In this document: one piece after another, positions 16,851 to 25,094 of the stretch | How positions within the stretch are numbered: the first letter of the stretch is position 1 | Layout of the letters: each line of letters starts with the position of its first letter | Assembly: GCA_963714875.1 (NCBI GenBank) | Contig: CAVQQI010000011.1 | Coordinates: 248,001 to 312,000, forward strand | DNA: 64,000 nucleotides | Source: JBAOHV01 sp963714875 | GTDB lineage: Bacteria; Actinomycetota; Acidimicrobiia; Acidimicrobiales; Microtrichaceae | Direction: 5' to 3' | Made by a program: the position numbers and the translations under genes | Notes under the pieces: model-generated | The model's input: only the letters and a program-made list of their open reading frames with translations | The model's database searches: none | What the model was told of the DNA's origin: nothing

Positions 16851-17414
16851 ATGGGCGACGCGACCACCCAGCAGCTCAGCCTCGACGAAGCCACCGAGTC
16901 CTCGGCCTCACCCGTGGGGTTCAGCGGCCGCAAGACCGCAGAGGTGGTGGGGATCTCCTACCGTCAGCTCGACTACTGGGCCCGGACCGACCTGGTGACC
17001 CCCTCGCTGGCAGCGGCTCGCGGCAGCGGTTCCCGCCGGCTCTACTCCTACCGGGACCTGCTCGAGCTGAAGGTCATCAAGACGCTCCTGGACTCGGGAC
17101 TGAAGCTGGAATCGGTTCGCAAGGTCTTCAGCTACATGCGCGAGCAGCTCGGCGAGGACATCTCGTCGGCGAACCTGGTGATCAGCGGCTCGACCTCGGT
17201 GCTGGTGCGCTCAGGTGAAGAGCTCATCGACGTGCTCCAGCAGGGTCAGGGAGTGCTCAACGTGCTGGCGCTGGCCGGGGTCAAGGACGAGATCGACGCA
17301 CGGATCATGGAGCTGCGTCCGTCGGCTGCTGCCACGGTCGGGGACCCCGGTGCACCCGGCGCCGACGTCGGGGACGCCTCCGGCACCACCGAGGGCGCCG
17401 CCTCGGCGGTCTGA
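16851..17414 (+). CDS. MerR-family transcriptional regulator (Rv1830-like)
   Basis: This 187-residue regulator has a MerR-type winged helix near residues 25-95 (TAEVVGISYRQLDYWARTDL, SGSRRLYSYRDLLELKVIK) and a short C-terminal helical part. It corresponds by position to Rv1830. ATG 16851 has GGAG eight bases upstream; a GTG at 16830 would add seven residues. The last 30 residues are Gly/Ala/Ser rich. It is upstream of gcvT on the same strand, so it may act on the glycine cleavage genes, but no operator is visible. Confidence 0.88.
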   Translation: MGDATTQQLSLDEATESSASPVGFSGRKTAEVVGISYRQLDYWARTDLVTPSLAAARGSGSRRLYSYRDLLELKVIKTLLDSGLKLESVRKVFSYMREQLGEDISSANLVISGSTSVLVRSGEELIDVLQQGQGVLNVLALAGVKDEIDARIMELRPSAAATVGDPGAPGADVGDASGTTEGAASAV

Positions 17415-17457
17415 GCTGGTTCGCCGGGCGCTCGTGTGACCCGGCAGACTCGGTCCC

Positions 17458-18537
17458 ATGACCACCAAGCGATCCCCCCTCGATGCAGAGCACCGCTCCC
17501 TCGGGGCGAAGATGGTGCCCTTCGGTGGGTGGGACATGCCCCTGTCGTACCCCGCTGGCACCCTGGAGGAGCATCGGGCCTGCCGTAATGGTGCCGTGGC
17601 GTTCGACGTCAGCCACCTGGGCACCGTCAGGGTCGAGGGCCCTGGAGCCCATGCGGCGCTGCAACGCACCCTGACCAACGACCTGGACAAGATCACGCCG
17701 GGTCGCGCCCAGTACACACACCTGCTCGATCCCGCCGACGGGTCGGTCGTGGACGACATCATCGTGTGGTGGCTGGCTCCCGAGGTCTTCGACGTCATGC
17801 CCAACGCGTCCAACACCGATGGGGTGCGCGCGGCGCTCGAGCTGACGTCGGATGACCACGCCGTCACCGTGACCGACACCACGGACTCCCGGGCGCTGAT
17901 CGCGGTGCAGGGCCCCGAGGCTCGCCGTCTGCTGGCAACTGTCGCTCCTGCAGCCGCAGAGGTCGGCAGGTTCCGGACGCAGACCTTCGAGTACCGGGGT
18001 CACCGCTGTGTCGTCGCAGGCACGGGCTACACCGGCGAGGACGGCGTGGAGTGCTCCGTGCCGGTCGACGCAGCGACCGAGATGTGGCGTGCGCTGATGG
18101 ACGCCGGGGTGCAGCCAGCGGGATTGGGAGCACGCGACACGCTGCGGCTCGAGGCCGGTCTGCCGCTGCACGGCAACGAACTGGGCGCAGGGATCACCCC
18201 GCTGAACGCCGGCCTGGGGTGGGTGGTCAGCTGGACCAAGGGAGAGTTCCTCGGCCGTGAGGCGCTCGAACGTCAGCGCGACACAGCGATCGACCCGGTG
18301 CTGGTCGGGTTGCGTCTCGAGGGCCGGCGGCCGCCGCGCACCGATCAGTCGGTGGTGAGGGACGGACGGACCGTGGGCCGGGTCAGCTCCGGCAACTTCT
18401 CGCCGATGCTGGAATGCGGCATCGCGCTGGCCTTCGTCGAGCCGGGGGTCGGGATCGGTGACGAGGTGGCAGTGGACATGAGGGGCACGTCGGTCCCGGC
18501 CCGCTGCGTCGAACTGCCCTTCGTCGCTCGTCCCTGA
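17458..18537 (+). CDS. gcvT: Glycine cleavage system T protein (aminomethyltransferase)
   Basis: GcvT moves the methylene of the aminomethyl-lipoyl group to tetrahydrofolate and releases ammonia. The 359-residue protein has the whole family pattern: AKMVPFGGWDMPLSY, FDVSHLGTVRVEG (active-site region), GYTGEDGVE, ARDTLRLEAGLPLHG and GRVSSGNFSP. A -10-like CAGACT lies seven bases before ATG 17458. Unlike gcvP, it has no riboswitch in front. It is convergent with gcvP and separated from it by a short duplicated sequence. Confidence 0.95.
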   Translation: MTTKRSPLDAEHRSLGAKMVPFGGWDMPLSYPAGTLEEHRACRNGAVAFDVSHLGTVRVEGPGAHAALQRTLTNDLDKITPGRAQYTHLLDPADGSVVDDIIVWWLAPEVFDVMPNASNTDGVRAALELTSDDHAVTVTDTTDSRALIAVQGPEARRLLATVAPAAAEVGRFRTQTFEYRGHRCVVAGTGYTGEDGVECSVPVDAATEMWRALMDAGVQPAGLGARDTLRLEAGLPLHGNELGAGITPLNAGLGWVVSWTKGEFLGREALERQRDTAIDPVLVGLRLEGRRPPRTDQSVVRDGRTVGRVSSGNFSPMLECGIALAFVEPGVGIGDEVAVDMRGTSVPARCVELPFVARP

Positions 18538-18566
18538 GCGGCTGCACGACTGAGCGGCTGCACGAC
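18535..18566 (+). repeat. 16-bp tandem duplication containing the gcvT stop codon
   Basis: TGAGCGGCTGCACGAC occurs twice in a row (18535-18550, 18551-18566) and a third TGA follows at 18567. Since 16 is not a multiple of three, the three TGA triplets fall in all three frames after gcvT. Confidence 0.8.
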
Positions 18567-18578
18567 TGACCTGCTGCC

Positions 18579-21473
18579 CTACTGGGCGAGGTCCTCGATC
18601 GGGGGGCACGAGCAGACCAGGTTGCGGTCGCCGTAGCCGCCGTCGATGCGACTGACGGGCGCCCAGTACTTCGCCTCGTGCTGGTGCGCGCTGGGCCATC
18701 CCGCGAGCGAACGCGGATACGGGTGCTCCCAGTGGTCACCGCCGACCTCGAGCGCCGTGTGCGGGGCGTTGCGCAGCGGGTTGTCCTCCGCGGGCCAGAC
18801 GCCATCGCCGACCGCGGCGATCTCGGCGCGGATGGAGATCATGGCGTCGCAGAAGCGGTCGAGCTCGGCCAGGCTCTCCGACTCGGTCGGTTCGATCATC
18901 AGGGTGCCGGCCACCGGGAACGACATCGTCGGCGCATGGAAGCCGTAGTCGATGAGCCGCTTCGCGACGTCTTCGTTGGTGACACCGGTGGCCTTCTCGA
19001 TGGGCCGCAGGTCGATGATGCACTCATGGGCCACCAGCCCGTCGCGTCCGGTGTAGAGCACGGGGTAGTGCTCCGAGAGTCGCCGGGCGACGTAGTTGGC
19101 TGACAGGATCGCCACCTCGGTCGCCCGACGCAGTTCGTCGCCCATCATCGTGATGTACATCCACGAGATCGGCAGGATGCTCGCCGACCCGAACGGGGCA
19201 GCGGAGACTGCACCGGGCCCGCTGCTGGGTCCCGCATCGTCACGCAGGGAGTGGTTGGGGAGGAACGGGGCGAGATGCTCACGCACCGCCACCGGCCCGA
19301 CACCCGGACCACCGCCCCCGTGGGGGATGCAGAACGTCTTGTGCAGGTTCAGGTGGCTGACGTCAGCACCGAACTTCCCGGGTCGTGCCACACCGACGAG
19401 CGCGTTCAGGTTCGCGCCGTCGACGTACACCTGCCCCCCGGCGTCGTGCACGATGCGGCACAGGTCGGTGACACCCTCTTCGAACACGCCGTGGGTGGAC
19501 GGGTAGGTGATCATCACCGCCGCCAGATCCTCGCGATGGGTGGCCGCCTTCTCGGCCAGGTCGTCCAGGTCGACGTTGCCGTGGTCATCGGTGGCCACGA
19601 CCACGACCCGCATCCCGGCCATCACCGCACTGGCGGCGTTGGTGCCGTGGGCCGAGGCGGGGATGAGGCAGACGTCGCGTCCGACGTCACCACGAGCGCG
19701 GTGGTAGCCGCGGATGGCGAGCAGGCCCGCGAACTCGCCCTGGCTGCCGGCGTTGGGCTGCAACGACACCCGGTCGTAGCCGGTGATGGTCGCGAGCGAG
19801 TCCTCGAGCTCGCGGATCATCTGGAGGTACCCGTTGGTCTGATCGGCCGGGGCGAAAGGATGGATCCGGGCGAACTCGGGCCAGGTGACCGGGATCATCT
19901 CGGTCGCGGCGTTGAGCTTCATCGTGCACGAACCGAGCGGGATCATCGTGCGGTCGAGCGCCAGGTCCTTGTCCGCGAGCCGCCGCAGGTAGCGCATCAT
20001 CTCGGTCTCGGAGCGGTAGCGGTGGAACGTCGGGTGCTCGAGGAACGCCGAGTCACGCACCAGCGCTGCCGGCACCCCAGGGAGTGCCGCTGCAGCGGCT
20101 GCGGCAGCATCGGTGACCTGCTCCGGTGTGCGGTGCACGCCGAACGCCGCCAGGACCTCGACCACGGTGGCGACGGTGGACGTCTCGTCGAACGCCACGC
20201 CCACGGCATCACCGGAGACCCGTCGCAGATTGATGCCACGATCCAGCGCTGCGGCGATCACGGCGTCGGCACGGCCGGTCACCCTGGCAGTGACCGTGTC
20301 GAACAGGGCAGGAGAGGTGATCTCGACGCCGTCGGCGACCAGGGCGGCGGCGGCTGCCGATGCCAGGCCGTGGGTGCGGCGAGCGATGGCGCTGAGTCCG
20401 TCGGGCCCGTGGTAGGTGGCGAATGCCCCGGCCATCACCGCCAACAGCACCTGGGCGGTGCAGATGTTGGAGGTGGCCTTCTCCCGGCGGATGTGCTGTT
20501 CCCTGGTCTGCAGTGCCAGGCGGAGCGCCCGTCGACCGTGGGCGTCGACCGACACGCCGACCAACCGCCCCGGGAGCGACCGACGAGCGGACTCACGGAC
20601 CGCCATGAACCCTGCGTGCGGTCCACCGAAACCGAGCGGCACACCGAATCGCTGGGCCGAACCCACCACGATGTCGGCGCCCCATTCCCCCGGGGGCGTC
20701 AGGAGGGTGAGCGCGAGCAGGTCGGTGGCGACGCACACCACTGCACCCGCCCCCGCCGCCGACGCGGTCAGGTCGCGCAGGTCCCGGACCGCGCCGGAGC
20801 TGCCCGGGTAGGCGAGCAGCACGCCGAACGGCTCGTGGGCATCCAGATCCTGGAACGGGTCGCCGACCACGAGCTTGATCCCGAGCGGCTCCGCTCGTGT
20901 CTGCACGACCTCGATCACCTGCGGATGGCAGTCGCGATCGACGAAGAACGTGTCGCCGGCGACCTTGGACTGCCGCCGTGCCATCGTCATCGCCTCGGCC
21001 GCGGCAGTTGCTTCGTCGAGCAGCGACGCGTTCGCCAGATCCATGCCGGTCAGGTCGGTCACCACGGTCTGGAAGTTCAGCAGCGCCTCGAGTCGACCCT
21101 GGGAGATCTCGGGCTGGTACGGCGTGTAGGCCGTGTACCACGCGGGGTTCTCCAAGATGTTGCGTGCGATGACCGCCGGGGTGTGGGTGTCGTAGTACCC
21201 CGCGCCGATCAGCGTGGTGACGACGCGATTGCGGCCGGCGAGGTCGGCCAGGGCTTCGAGTGCGTCGTGCTCGGTGGGGAGGTGGCGCAGCCCGAGCGGC
21301 TCGGTGATCGAGATGGACTCGGGCACCGCGGCCGACATCATCGAGTCGAGCGAGGCGTGGCCGATGAGGTCCAGCATCGCGGCGATCGCGTCGGCATCCG
21401 CGCCGAGATGGCGTCGCGAGAAGTCCTCCGAAGGGAGGGACGTGGCAACTGGGTCGTGCTGCGTGGCGGCCAT
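18579..21473 (-). CDS. gcvP: Glycine dehydrogenase (decarboxylating), P protein
   Basis: This single-chain P protein has 964 residues, the usual size for the fused form. It decarboxylates glycine with PLP and hands the aminomethyl group to GcvH. The N half includes YTPYQPEISQGRLEALLNFQ, and the C half carries the PLP lysine in NLHKTFCIPHGGGGPG and the segment PLGSCTMKLNA. ATG 21473 was chosen because GGAG lies six bases upstream and the protein begins like the family (SEDFSRRHLG); the longer opening frame upstream covers the riboswitch. Regulation is by the tandem glycine riboswitch at 21512-21691. Confidence 0.96.
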   Translation of the reverse strand: MAATQHDPVATSLPSEDFSRRHLGADADAIAAMLDLIGHASLDSMMSAAVPESISITEPLGLRHLPTEHDALEALADLAGRNRVVTTLIGAGYYDTHTPAVIARNILENPAWYTAYTPYQPEISQGRLEALLNFQTVVTDLTGMDLANASLLDEATAAAEAMTMARRQSKVAGDTFFVDRDCHPQVIEVVQTRAEPLGIKLVVGDPFQDLDAHEPFGVLLAYPGSSGAVRDLRDLTASAAGAGAVVCVATDLLALTLLTPPGEWGADIVVGSAQRFGVPLGFGGPHAGFMAVRESARRSLPGRLVGVSVDAHGRRALRLALQTREQHIRREKATSNICTAQVLLAVMAGAFATYHGPDGLSAIARRTHGLASAAAAALVADGVEITSPALFDTVTARVTGRADAVIAAALDRGINLRRVSGDAVGVAFDETSTVATVVEVLAAFGVHRTPEQVTDAAAAAAAALPGVPAALVRDSAFLEHPTFHRYRSETEMMRYLRRLADKDLALDRTMIPLGSCTMKLNAATEMIPVTWPEFARIHPFAPADQTNGYLQMIRELEDSLATITGYDRVSLQPNAGSQGEFAGLLAIRGYHRARGDVGRDVCLIPASAHGTNAASAVMAGMRVVVVATDDHGNVDLDDLAEKAATHREDLAAVMITYPSTHGVFEEGVTDLCRIVHDAGGQVYVDGANLNALVGVARPGKFGADVSHLNLHKTFCIPHGGGGPGVGPVAVREHLAPFLPNHSLRDDAGPSSGPGAVSAAPFGSASILPISWMYITMMGDELRRATEVAILSANYVARRLSEHYPVLYTGRDGLVAHECIIDLRPIEKATGVTNEDVAKRLIDYGFHAPTMSFPVAGTLMIEPTESESLAELDRFCDAMISIRAEIAAVGDGVWPAEDNPLRNAPHTALEVGGDHWEHPYPRSLAGWPSAHQHEAKYWAPVSRIDGGYGDRNLVCSCPPIEDLAQ

Positions 21474-21511
21474 TGGGGCTCCGGGTGGTCGACGATGGAG
21501 GAGGTGTTCGC

Positions 21512-21691
21512 CCCCCTCTGTCGCCGTACCTGAGAGCTTCACGCCGGACGAGCCGGTGCTTTCCCCGTCGGTGAGCGGGCGGACCCGCTGCTTTCCAGAG
21601 TTGCCTGACCCGACCGGTGCGTGTGCCTGAGAGATTCCGGGGCGGTTGCTCCTTCGGCGCCCGTCGCACGAGGCGACAGGACTCTCCCGGA
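21512..21691 (-). promoter_or_regulatory. Tandem glycine riboswitch upstream of gcvP
   Basis: Read on the minus strand, the first aptamer (about 21691-21622) has CGGGAGAGTCC, GCGCCGAAGGAGCAACC and ATCTCTCAGGCA, and the second (about 21604-21512) has CTCTGGAAAGC, GGGGAAAGCACCGG and AAGCTCTCAGGTAC, then ACAGAGGGGGG. These are the hallmarks of two glycine aptamers joined by a short linker. In gcv operons, glycine binding turns expression on. The expression platform must lie in the 38 bases before the gcvP start, which hold the GGAG ribosome binding site. Confidence 0.93.
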
Positions 21692-21741
21692 CGGGTTCCA
21701 GCTTCAGTTGTGGACGTGACGCTAGTCGCTGCCCCGCCCCG

Positions 21742-22500
21742 TCAGTCGAGCAGGTCTGGTTCAGCTGCCACGATCCATTCGTAGAGCGGGTGGAAGCTGA
21801 ACTGTCCGGCGAGCTCGGAGCCCACCTGACCATGGGTGAGCGTGGCGTGGTCGTGGTCGATCGACACGGTCTTGCCGGCGGCCATCGCCAGCAGCTGTGC
21901 CTGGCAGGTGCGCTCCGCGGTGATGAACCACCATGCTGCAGCATCGACGGTCGCTCCCACGGTGAGCAGGCCGTGGTTGCGCAGGATCGCCATCTTGTTG
22001 TCGCCGAGCGCCTCGGCGATGCGGGCGCCCTCGGCGGGATCGATCACGACGCCGGTGAAGTCGTCGAAGAGCGCATGATCGCCGTAGAACGCGCACGAGT
22101 CCTGGGTCAGGGGGTCCAGGGTGACCCCGAGCGAGCTGAACGCCTTGCCGTGCACCGAGTGGGAGTGTGCGGCTGCGATCACGTCGGGTCGCGCCGCATG
22201 CACCTGGGAGTGGATGGCGAACGCTGCTGCGTTGACCGGCCAGTCGCCCTCGACCACGGTGCCGTCGTGGTCCACGCAGATCAGGTCCGAGGCACGGACC
22301 TGTTTGAAGCTCATGCCGAAGGGGTTCACCCAGAATCGGTCGGCGTGCTCGGGGTCGCGGGCGGTGATGTGCCCCGCGACCCCCTCGTCGAAGCCGAAGC
22401 GGCCGAACAGCCGGAACGACGCGGCCAGGCGTTCCTTGAGGTGCTGGCGCTCGGCGGCGACATCGTCGAACTCGGGGAAGGTGAACTGGGCGGGAGACAT
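21742..22500 (-). CDS. Class II aldolase/adducin family protein
   Basis: This 252-residue protein has the class II aldolase fold. The zinc ligands are the His pair in AAAHSHSVHG and the His in RNHGLLTVG; the phosphate-binding loop region is GVAGHITARDP. Sugar-phosphate aldolases usually have GNIS/GNLS there, so the substrate may not be phosphorylated; members of this branch are common in actinobacterial degradation clusters with unknown substrates. ATG 22500 is six bases after a TAGGTT -10 box. The upstream gene on the same strand is the Glu/Leu-dehydrogenase-like gene. Confidence 0.85.
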   Translation of the reverse strand: MSPAQFTFPEFDDVAAERQHLKERLAASFRLFGRFGFDEGVAGHITARDPEHADRFWVNPFGMSFKQVRASDLICVDHDGTVVEGDWPVNAAAFAIHSQVHAARPDVIAAAHSHSVHGKAFSSLGVTLDPLTQDSCAFYGDHALFDDFTGVVIDPAEGARIAEALGDNKMAILRNHGLLTVGATVDAAAWWFITAERTCQAQLLAMAAGKTVSIDHDHATLTHGQVGSELAGQFSFHPLYEWIVAAEPDLLD

Positions 22501-22506
22501 CGGATC

Positions 22507-22512
22507 AACCTA
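22507..22512 (-). promoter_or_regulatory. -10 box of aldolase gene (leaderless)
   Basis: TAGGTT lies six bases before ATG 22500. Confidence 0.5.
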
Positions 22513-22547
22513 CCGAGTCGTGTCGACCCGAACAGCTCGGGTGCGGC

Positions 22548-23498
22548 TCAGGCCAGCGGTCGACCGAAGGGCAGTTGGTCCTGCCAGGACCCGAGGAACT
22601 CCTCGGCGAGCGCACATGCACCCAGGTACGCGCCGTCGTCATGTGCCAGTGCTGCGGCGCTCAGCTCGGCGGTCCGGCGCTCGACCCGCTCACGCAGGGT
22701 CTCGGCGGTGTCGCCATCGCCAGCGATGAACGAGTGGAGTCCGCCGGACAGGGTCAAGAAGTCGGCCAGGACGGTCACGTCGCCCCGCTCGGCGACGGCG
22801 AGAGCTCGAGCGGTCACCGGTGCGACGCCGATGGGCGCAAGCACCTTCACCCTGAGCGACGCTGCGACGTCGTGGTCCACCACGCCCATCCTGGAGCCGC
22901 AGAACAGCACGTCAGCTTCCGCCTGCAGCACCTCGATGGGATCGAGGTCGGCGCCCACGACGCTTGCGCCCATCGCCGTGACCACCTCGAGCAGCGCCGC
23001 CCGGAGCTCGCCCGCTCCCTCGATCGCCACTGTCCGACCAGCGAGGCCGCCCTCGCCCAGCGCGACCCCGGCGGCGATCGCAGCGCTCCGACAGGTCAGC
23101 TCGGCTGCGAGCGTGCCGTGCTCGGTGGCATCGTCTCGCACGCGGCTGCGCGAGTCGAGCTCGGACAGCTCCGCCAGCTCGGCCGGCTCGACCCCCTTGG
23201 CCGCGTCCAGCGACAGTGCGCCGCTGCGGATGCTGTCACGCACCGACTCGACGAACGCCGCAACGCCGTCGGATCGAGAGGGCGGCGGGCAGTTGATGCC
23301 CGCCGATGCGCCGGAGCGCCGCTCGCCGAGCAGCGCCCAGGAGTAGGTGCGAGAACGGGCCATCGTCCAGGCTCCGTCCATCAGGATCTTCTTGGCGCAC
23401 CGCACCACGCCATCGGCGTGCTCGGCGCCGTCCAGGTCGACGATGACGAAGCCCGTCATCTCGATGTCGTCGGGTCCGGTGATCTTCTGGATGGGCAC
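22548..23498 (-). CDS. Divergent Glu/Leu/Phe/Val dehydrogenase-like protein lacking catalytic lysines
   Basis: The 316-residue protein resembles amino-acid dehydrogenases of the ELFV group: ARSRTYSWALLG lines up with the MTYKNAL helix, SGASAGIN with GGAKGGI, and the Rossmann half has VAIEGAGELRAALL, ADVLFCGSRMGVV and VLADFLTLSGGL like the VAVQGFGNVG, ADIL and LPDFLANAGG blocks. Both lysines expected in the first two blocks are replaced (Ser, Ser), so normal deamination of an amino acid is unlikely. It is also shorter than the usual 350-450 residues. GTG 23498 is six bases after AAGACT; an in-frame ATG at 23651 would add 51 residues across a large hairpin and is disfavoured. Confidence 0.6.
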   Translation of the reverse strand: MPIQKITGPDDIEMTGFVIVDLDGAEHADGVVRCAKKILMDGAWTMARSRTYSWALLGERRSGASAGINCPPPSRSDGVAAFVESVRDSIRSGALSLDAAKGVEPAELAELSELDSRSRVRDDATEHGTLAAELTCRSAAIAAGVALGEGGLAGRTVAIEGAGELRAALLEVVTAMGASVVGADLDPIEVLQAEADVLFCGSRMGVVDHDVAASLRVKVLAPIGVAPVTARALAVAERGDVTVLADFLTLSGGLHSFIAGDGDTAETLRERVERRTAELSAAALAHDDGAYLGACALAEEFLGSWQDQLPFGRPLA

Positions 23499-23589
23499 GT
23501 CCGCAGTCTTGTCCACGCGGGCCGAGCCGTGCAGCACCACCGAGCAGGGCGTCGGAGCGCCACGGCTGGCAGGGCGGAGGATGCCGGAA

Positions 23590-23627
23590 GCCGTGTGGAC
23601 GGAACCCCCCGAATCCGTCCACACGGC
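23590..23627. repeat. Perfect 14-bp inverted repeat
   Basis: GCCGTGTGGACGGA and TCCGTCCACACGGC surround a 10-base C-rich loop. It lies 92-129 bases before the Glu/Leu-dehydrogenase-like start and about 140 bases after the Dabb gene on the same strand. No T-run follows. It could be a terminator of the Dabb gene or an operator. The rest of the 23499-23768 gap shows no gene. Confidence 0.7.
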
Positions 23628-23768
23628 CCACCCGGTCACCGGGAGGAGCACGAAGCCCCTCGACCGGACCGACCGAAGTCGATGGGGGGAAGATAGATCA
23701 CCGCCGTGACCGCTGTCACGCGAAAGTTCGTCGGACCGGCTGACGCGTCGGCCGCAGAAGCGTCCCGA

Positions 23769-24074
23769 TCAGCTGGTCGCGCCGTCGTCGAACTGCGTTG
23801 CGGAGCGGCGATGGAGGTGCGGTGCGATCATCTCGTCGACGATCCGGCGGTGCGAGGGGTGGTCGCGGTACTCGATGTAGCCGTCGATGTCGTCGAACTC
23901 GGCGATGACGGCCAGGTGTGCATTGCCCGCAGCCAGCCCGAGATCCTGGCCGATCACGTAGGAACGCAGCGACGGGAGCTGCTCAGGTAGCTCCCGCAAC
24001 CTGGCCGTCACGGCGTCGAGATGACCAGCAGGGGCAGTGGGGTCGAACTCCATCAGCACGACGTGTCGGAACAT
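23769..24074 (-). CDS. Dabb (stress-responsive A/B barrel) domain protein
   Basis: The 101-residue protein starts MFRHVVLMEFDPTAP and continues with LRELPEQLPSLRSYVIGQDLG and YIEYRDHPSHRRIVDEMIAP, the pattern of dimeric alpha-beta barrel (Dabb) proteins. Members include small stress proteins and polyketide cyclases; the task here is unknown. ATG 24074 is seven bases after TACGCT. Confidence 0.85.
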   Translation of the reverse strand: MFRHVVLMEFDPTAPAGHLDAVTARLRELPEQLPSLRSYVIGQDLGLAAGNAHLAVIAEFDDIDGYIEYRDHPSHRRIVDEMIAPHLHRRSATQFDDGATS

Positions 24075-24081
24075 GGTGCTG

Positions 24082-24087
24082 AGCGTA
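24082..24087 (-). promoter_or_regulatory. -10 box of Dabb gene (leaderless)
   Basis: TACGCT lies seven bases before ATG 24074. Confidence 0.5.
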
Positions 24088-24163
24088 CCGGCGCCCTGAC
24101 ACGGAACGGCTCAGGGGCACCGGGATCGACGTCGCGGCTGCGGCCCGGGCGCCACCGACACGG

Positions 24164-24197
24164 CGATGGGGGCCCCGCAGCAGCGGGGCCCCCATCG
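24164..24197. terminator. 15-bp G/C-rich hairpin, probable terminator
   Basis: CGATGGGGGCCCCGC and GCGGGGCCCCCATCG form a perfect stem with loop AGCA. It lies 176 bases after the MscS-like stop on the minus strand and upstream of the Dabb promoter, so it probably insulates the two. There is no T-run. The rest of the gap 24075-24372 holds no gene I can support. Confidence 0.5.
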
Positions 24198-24372
24198 ATG
24201 CCGCTCGTCGACCCGTCCCCGAAGCACCAGCGAGAATCTGACTGAGCGATGACCACAACACGTCGAACGGGCGGACTCCGTTCTGCGCTGTACGTGGAGA
24301 CTGACGCCCGAGCGGACGGGAAGTCGCGAGGTTTCCGACAATGGGCCGTACGACCCTGAGGGCGGTGTCAGC

Positions 24373-25092
24373 TCAGCGGTGGTCGTCGTCGAGGGTGAAC
24401 GACGACTCCAGCAGCCGGCGGTTGGGAAGCAGCAGCCGCGTGCCGTCACTGCGTTCGAGCTCGACGGTCGAGGGGTGCAGCACCGTGATCGTGCCGCGCT
24501 CGCCGTCACAGGTCAGGACCTGTCCGGGTCGCAGCTGATGTCGCAGCGATCGGCCCGCGGCGATCTGGGCAGCGACCTCGCGCCCGCCCAGCGCAGTCAG
24601 CAGCGCCGCCGCAGCCGCGGGGGTCCCGACCGCCACGGCGAGCAGCACCACCAGCATCGAGGACTCGACGCCCAGCTCGGTGAGCGCAACGACCGCTGCC
24701 GCGGCCATGAGCACCGCCCGCAGGCCACGTTCCAGTCCGAGTTGCCGCACGCCGGTCGCCTTGCGGGCCGACTGTCCGATCATCGCCGAGACCGCCACCG
24801 CCAGTGCGTAGCCGCCGATCAGCAACAGGAAGGCGACGAGCAGACGGGGCAACTGGTCGGCGAGTCGGTCGCCCAGCTCGTCGAGCACCGAGGAATCGAT
24901 GAGCGCGATGGCGATCACCAGACCGATGCCGGTCGAGGCCCAGAACACGAACGTACCGACCGCTGCGGCGGTGTCGCTGGGCCCGCCGGATCGTCGGGAC
25001 ATCGCGGCGCGTGCGATCCGTCCGGCGATCTCGCCGAACAGCAGACCGCTGCCGAACGCCACTGCGGCCCAGATCCATTCGAGGTGTTCCAT
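24373..25092 (-). CDS. MscS-like small membrane protein
   Basis: This 239-residue protein has about five hydrophobic helices and a C-terminal beta-rich piece (GQVLTCDGERGTITVLHP, DGTRLLLPNRRLLESSF) like the beta domain that follows the pore helix in MscS channels; the helix before it is Gly/Ala-rich as in the MscS pore. It lacks the larger C-terminal cage. A role in osmotic or envelope stress is inferred. ATG 25092 has AAGGA nine bases upstream; a TTG at 25098 is a possible earlier start. It is the third gene of an operon with a sigma factor and a 98-residue protein. Confidence 0.7.
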   Translation of the reverse strand: MEHLEWIWAAVAFGSGLLFGEIAGRIARAAMSRRSGGPSDTAAAVGTFVFWASTGIGLVIAIALIDSSVLDELGDRLADQLPRLLVAFLLLIGGYALAVAVSAMIGQSARKATGVRQLGLERGLRAVLMAAAAVVALTELGVESSMLVVLLAVAVGTPAAAAALLTALGGREVAAQIAAGRSLRHQLRPGQVLTCDGERGTITVLHPSTVELERSDGTRLLLPNRRLLESSFTLDDDHR

Positions 25093-25094
25093 GG

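Noticed and set aside
19251..21533. 760-codon frame antisense to gcvP
   Set aside because: No domain is recognised and the sense strand encodes a complete gcvP.
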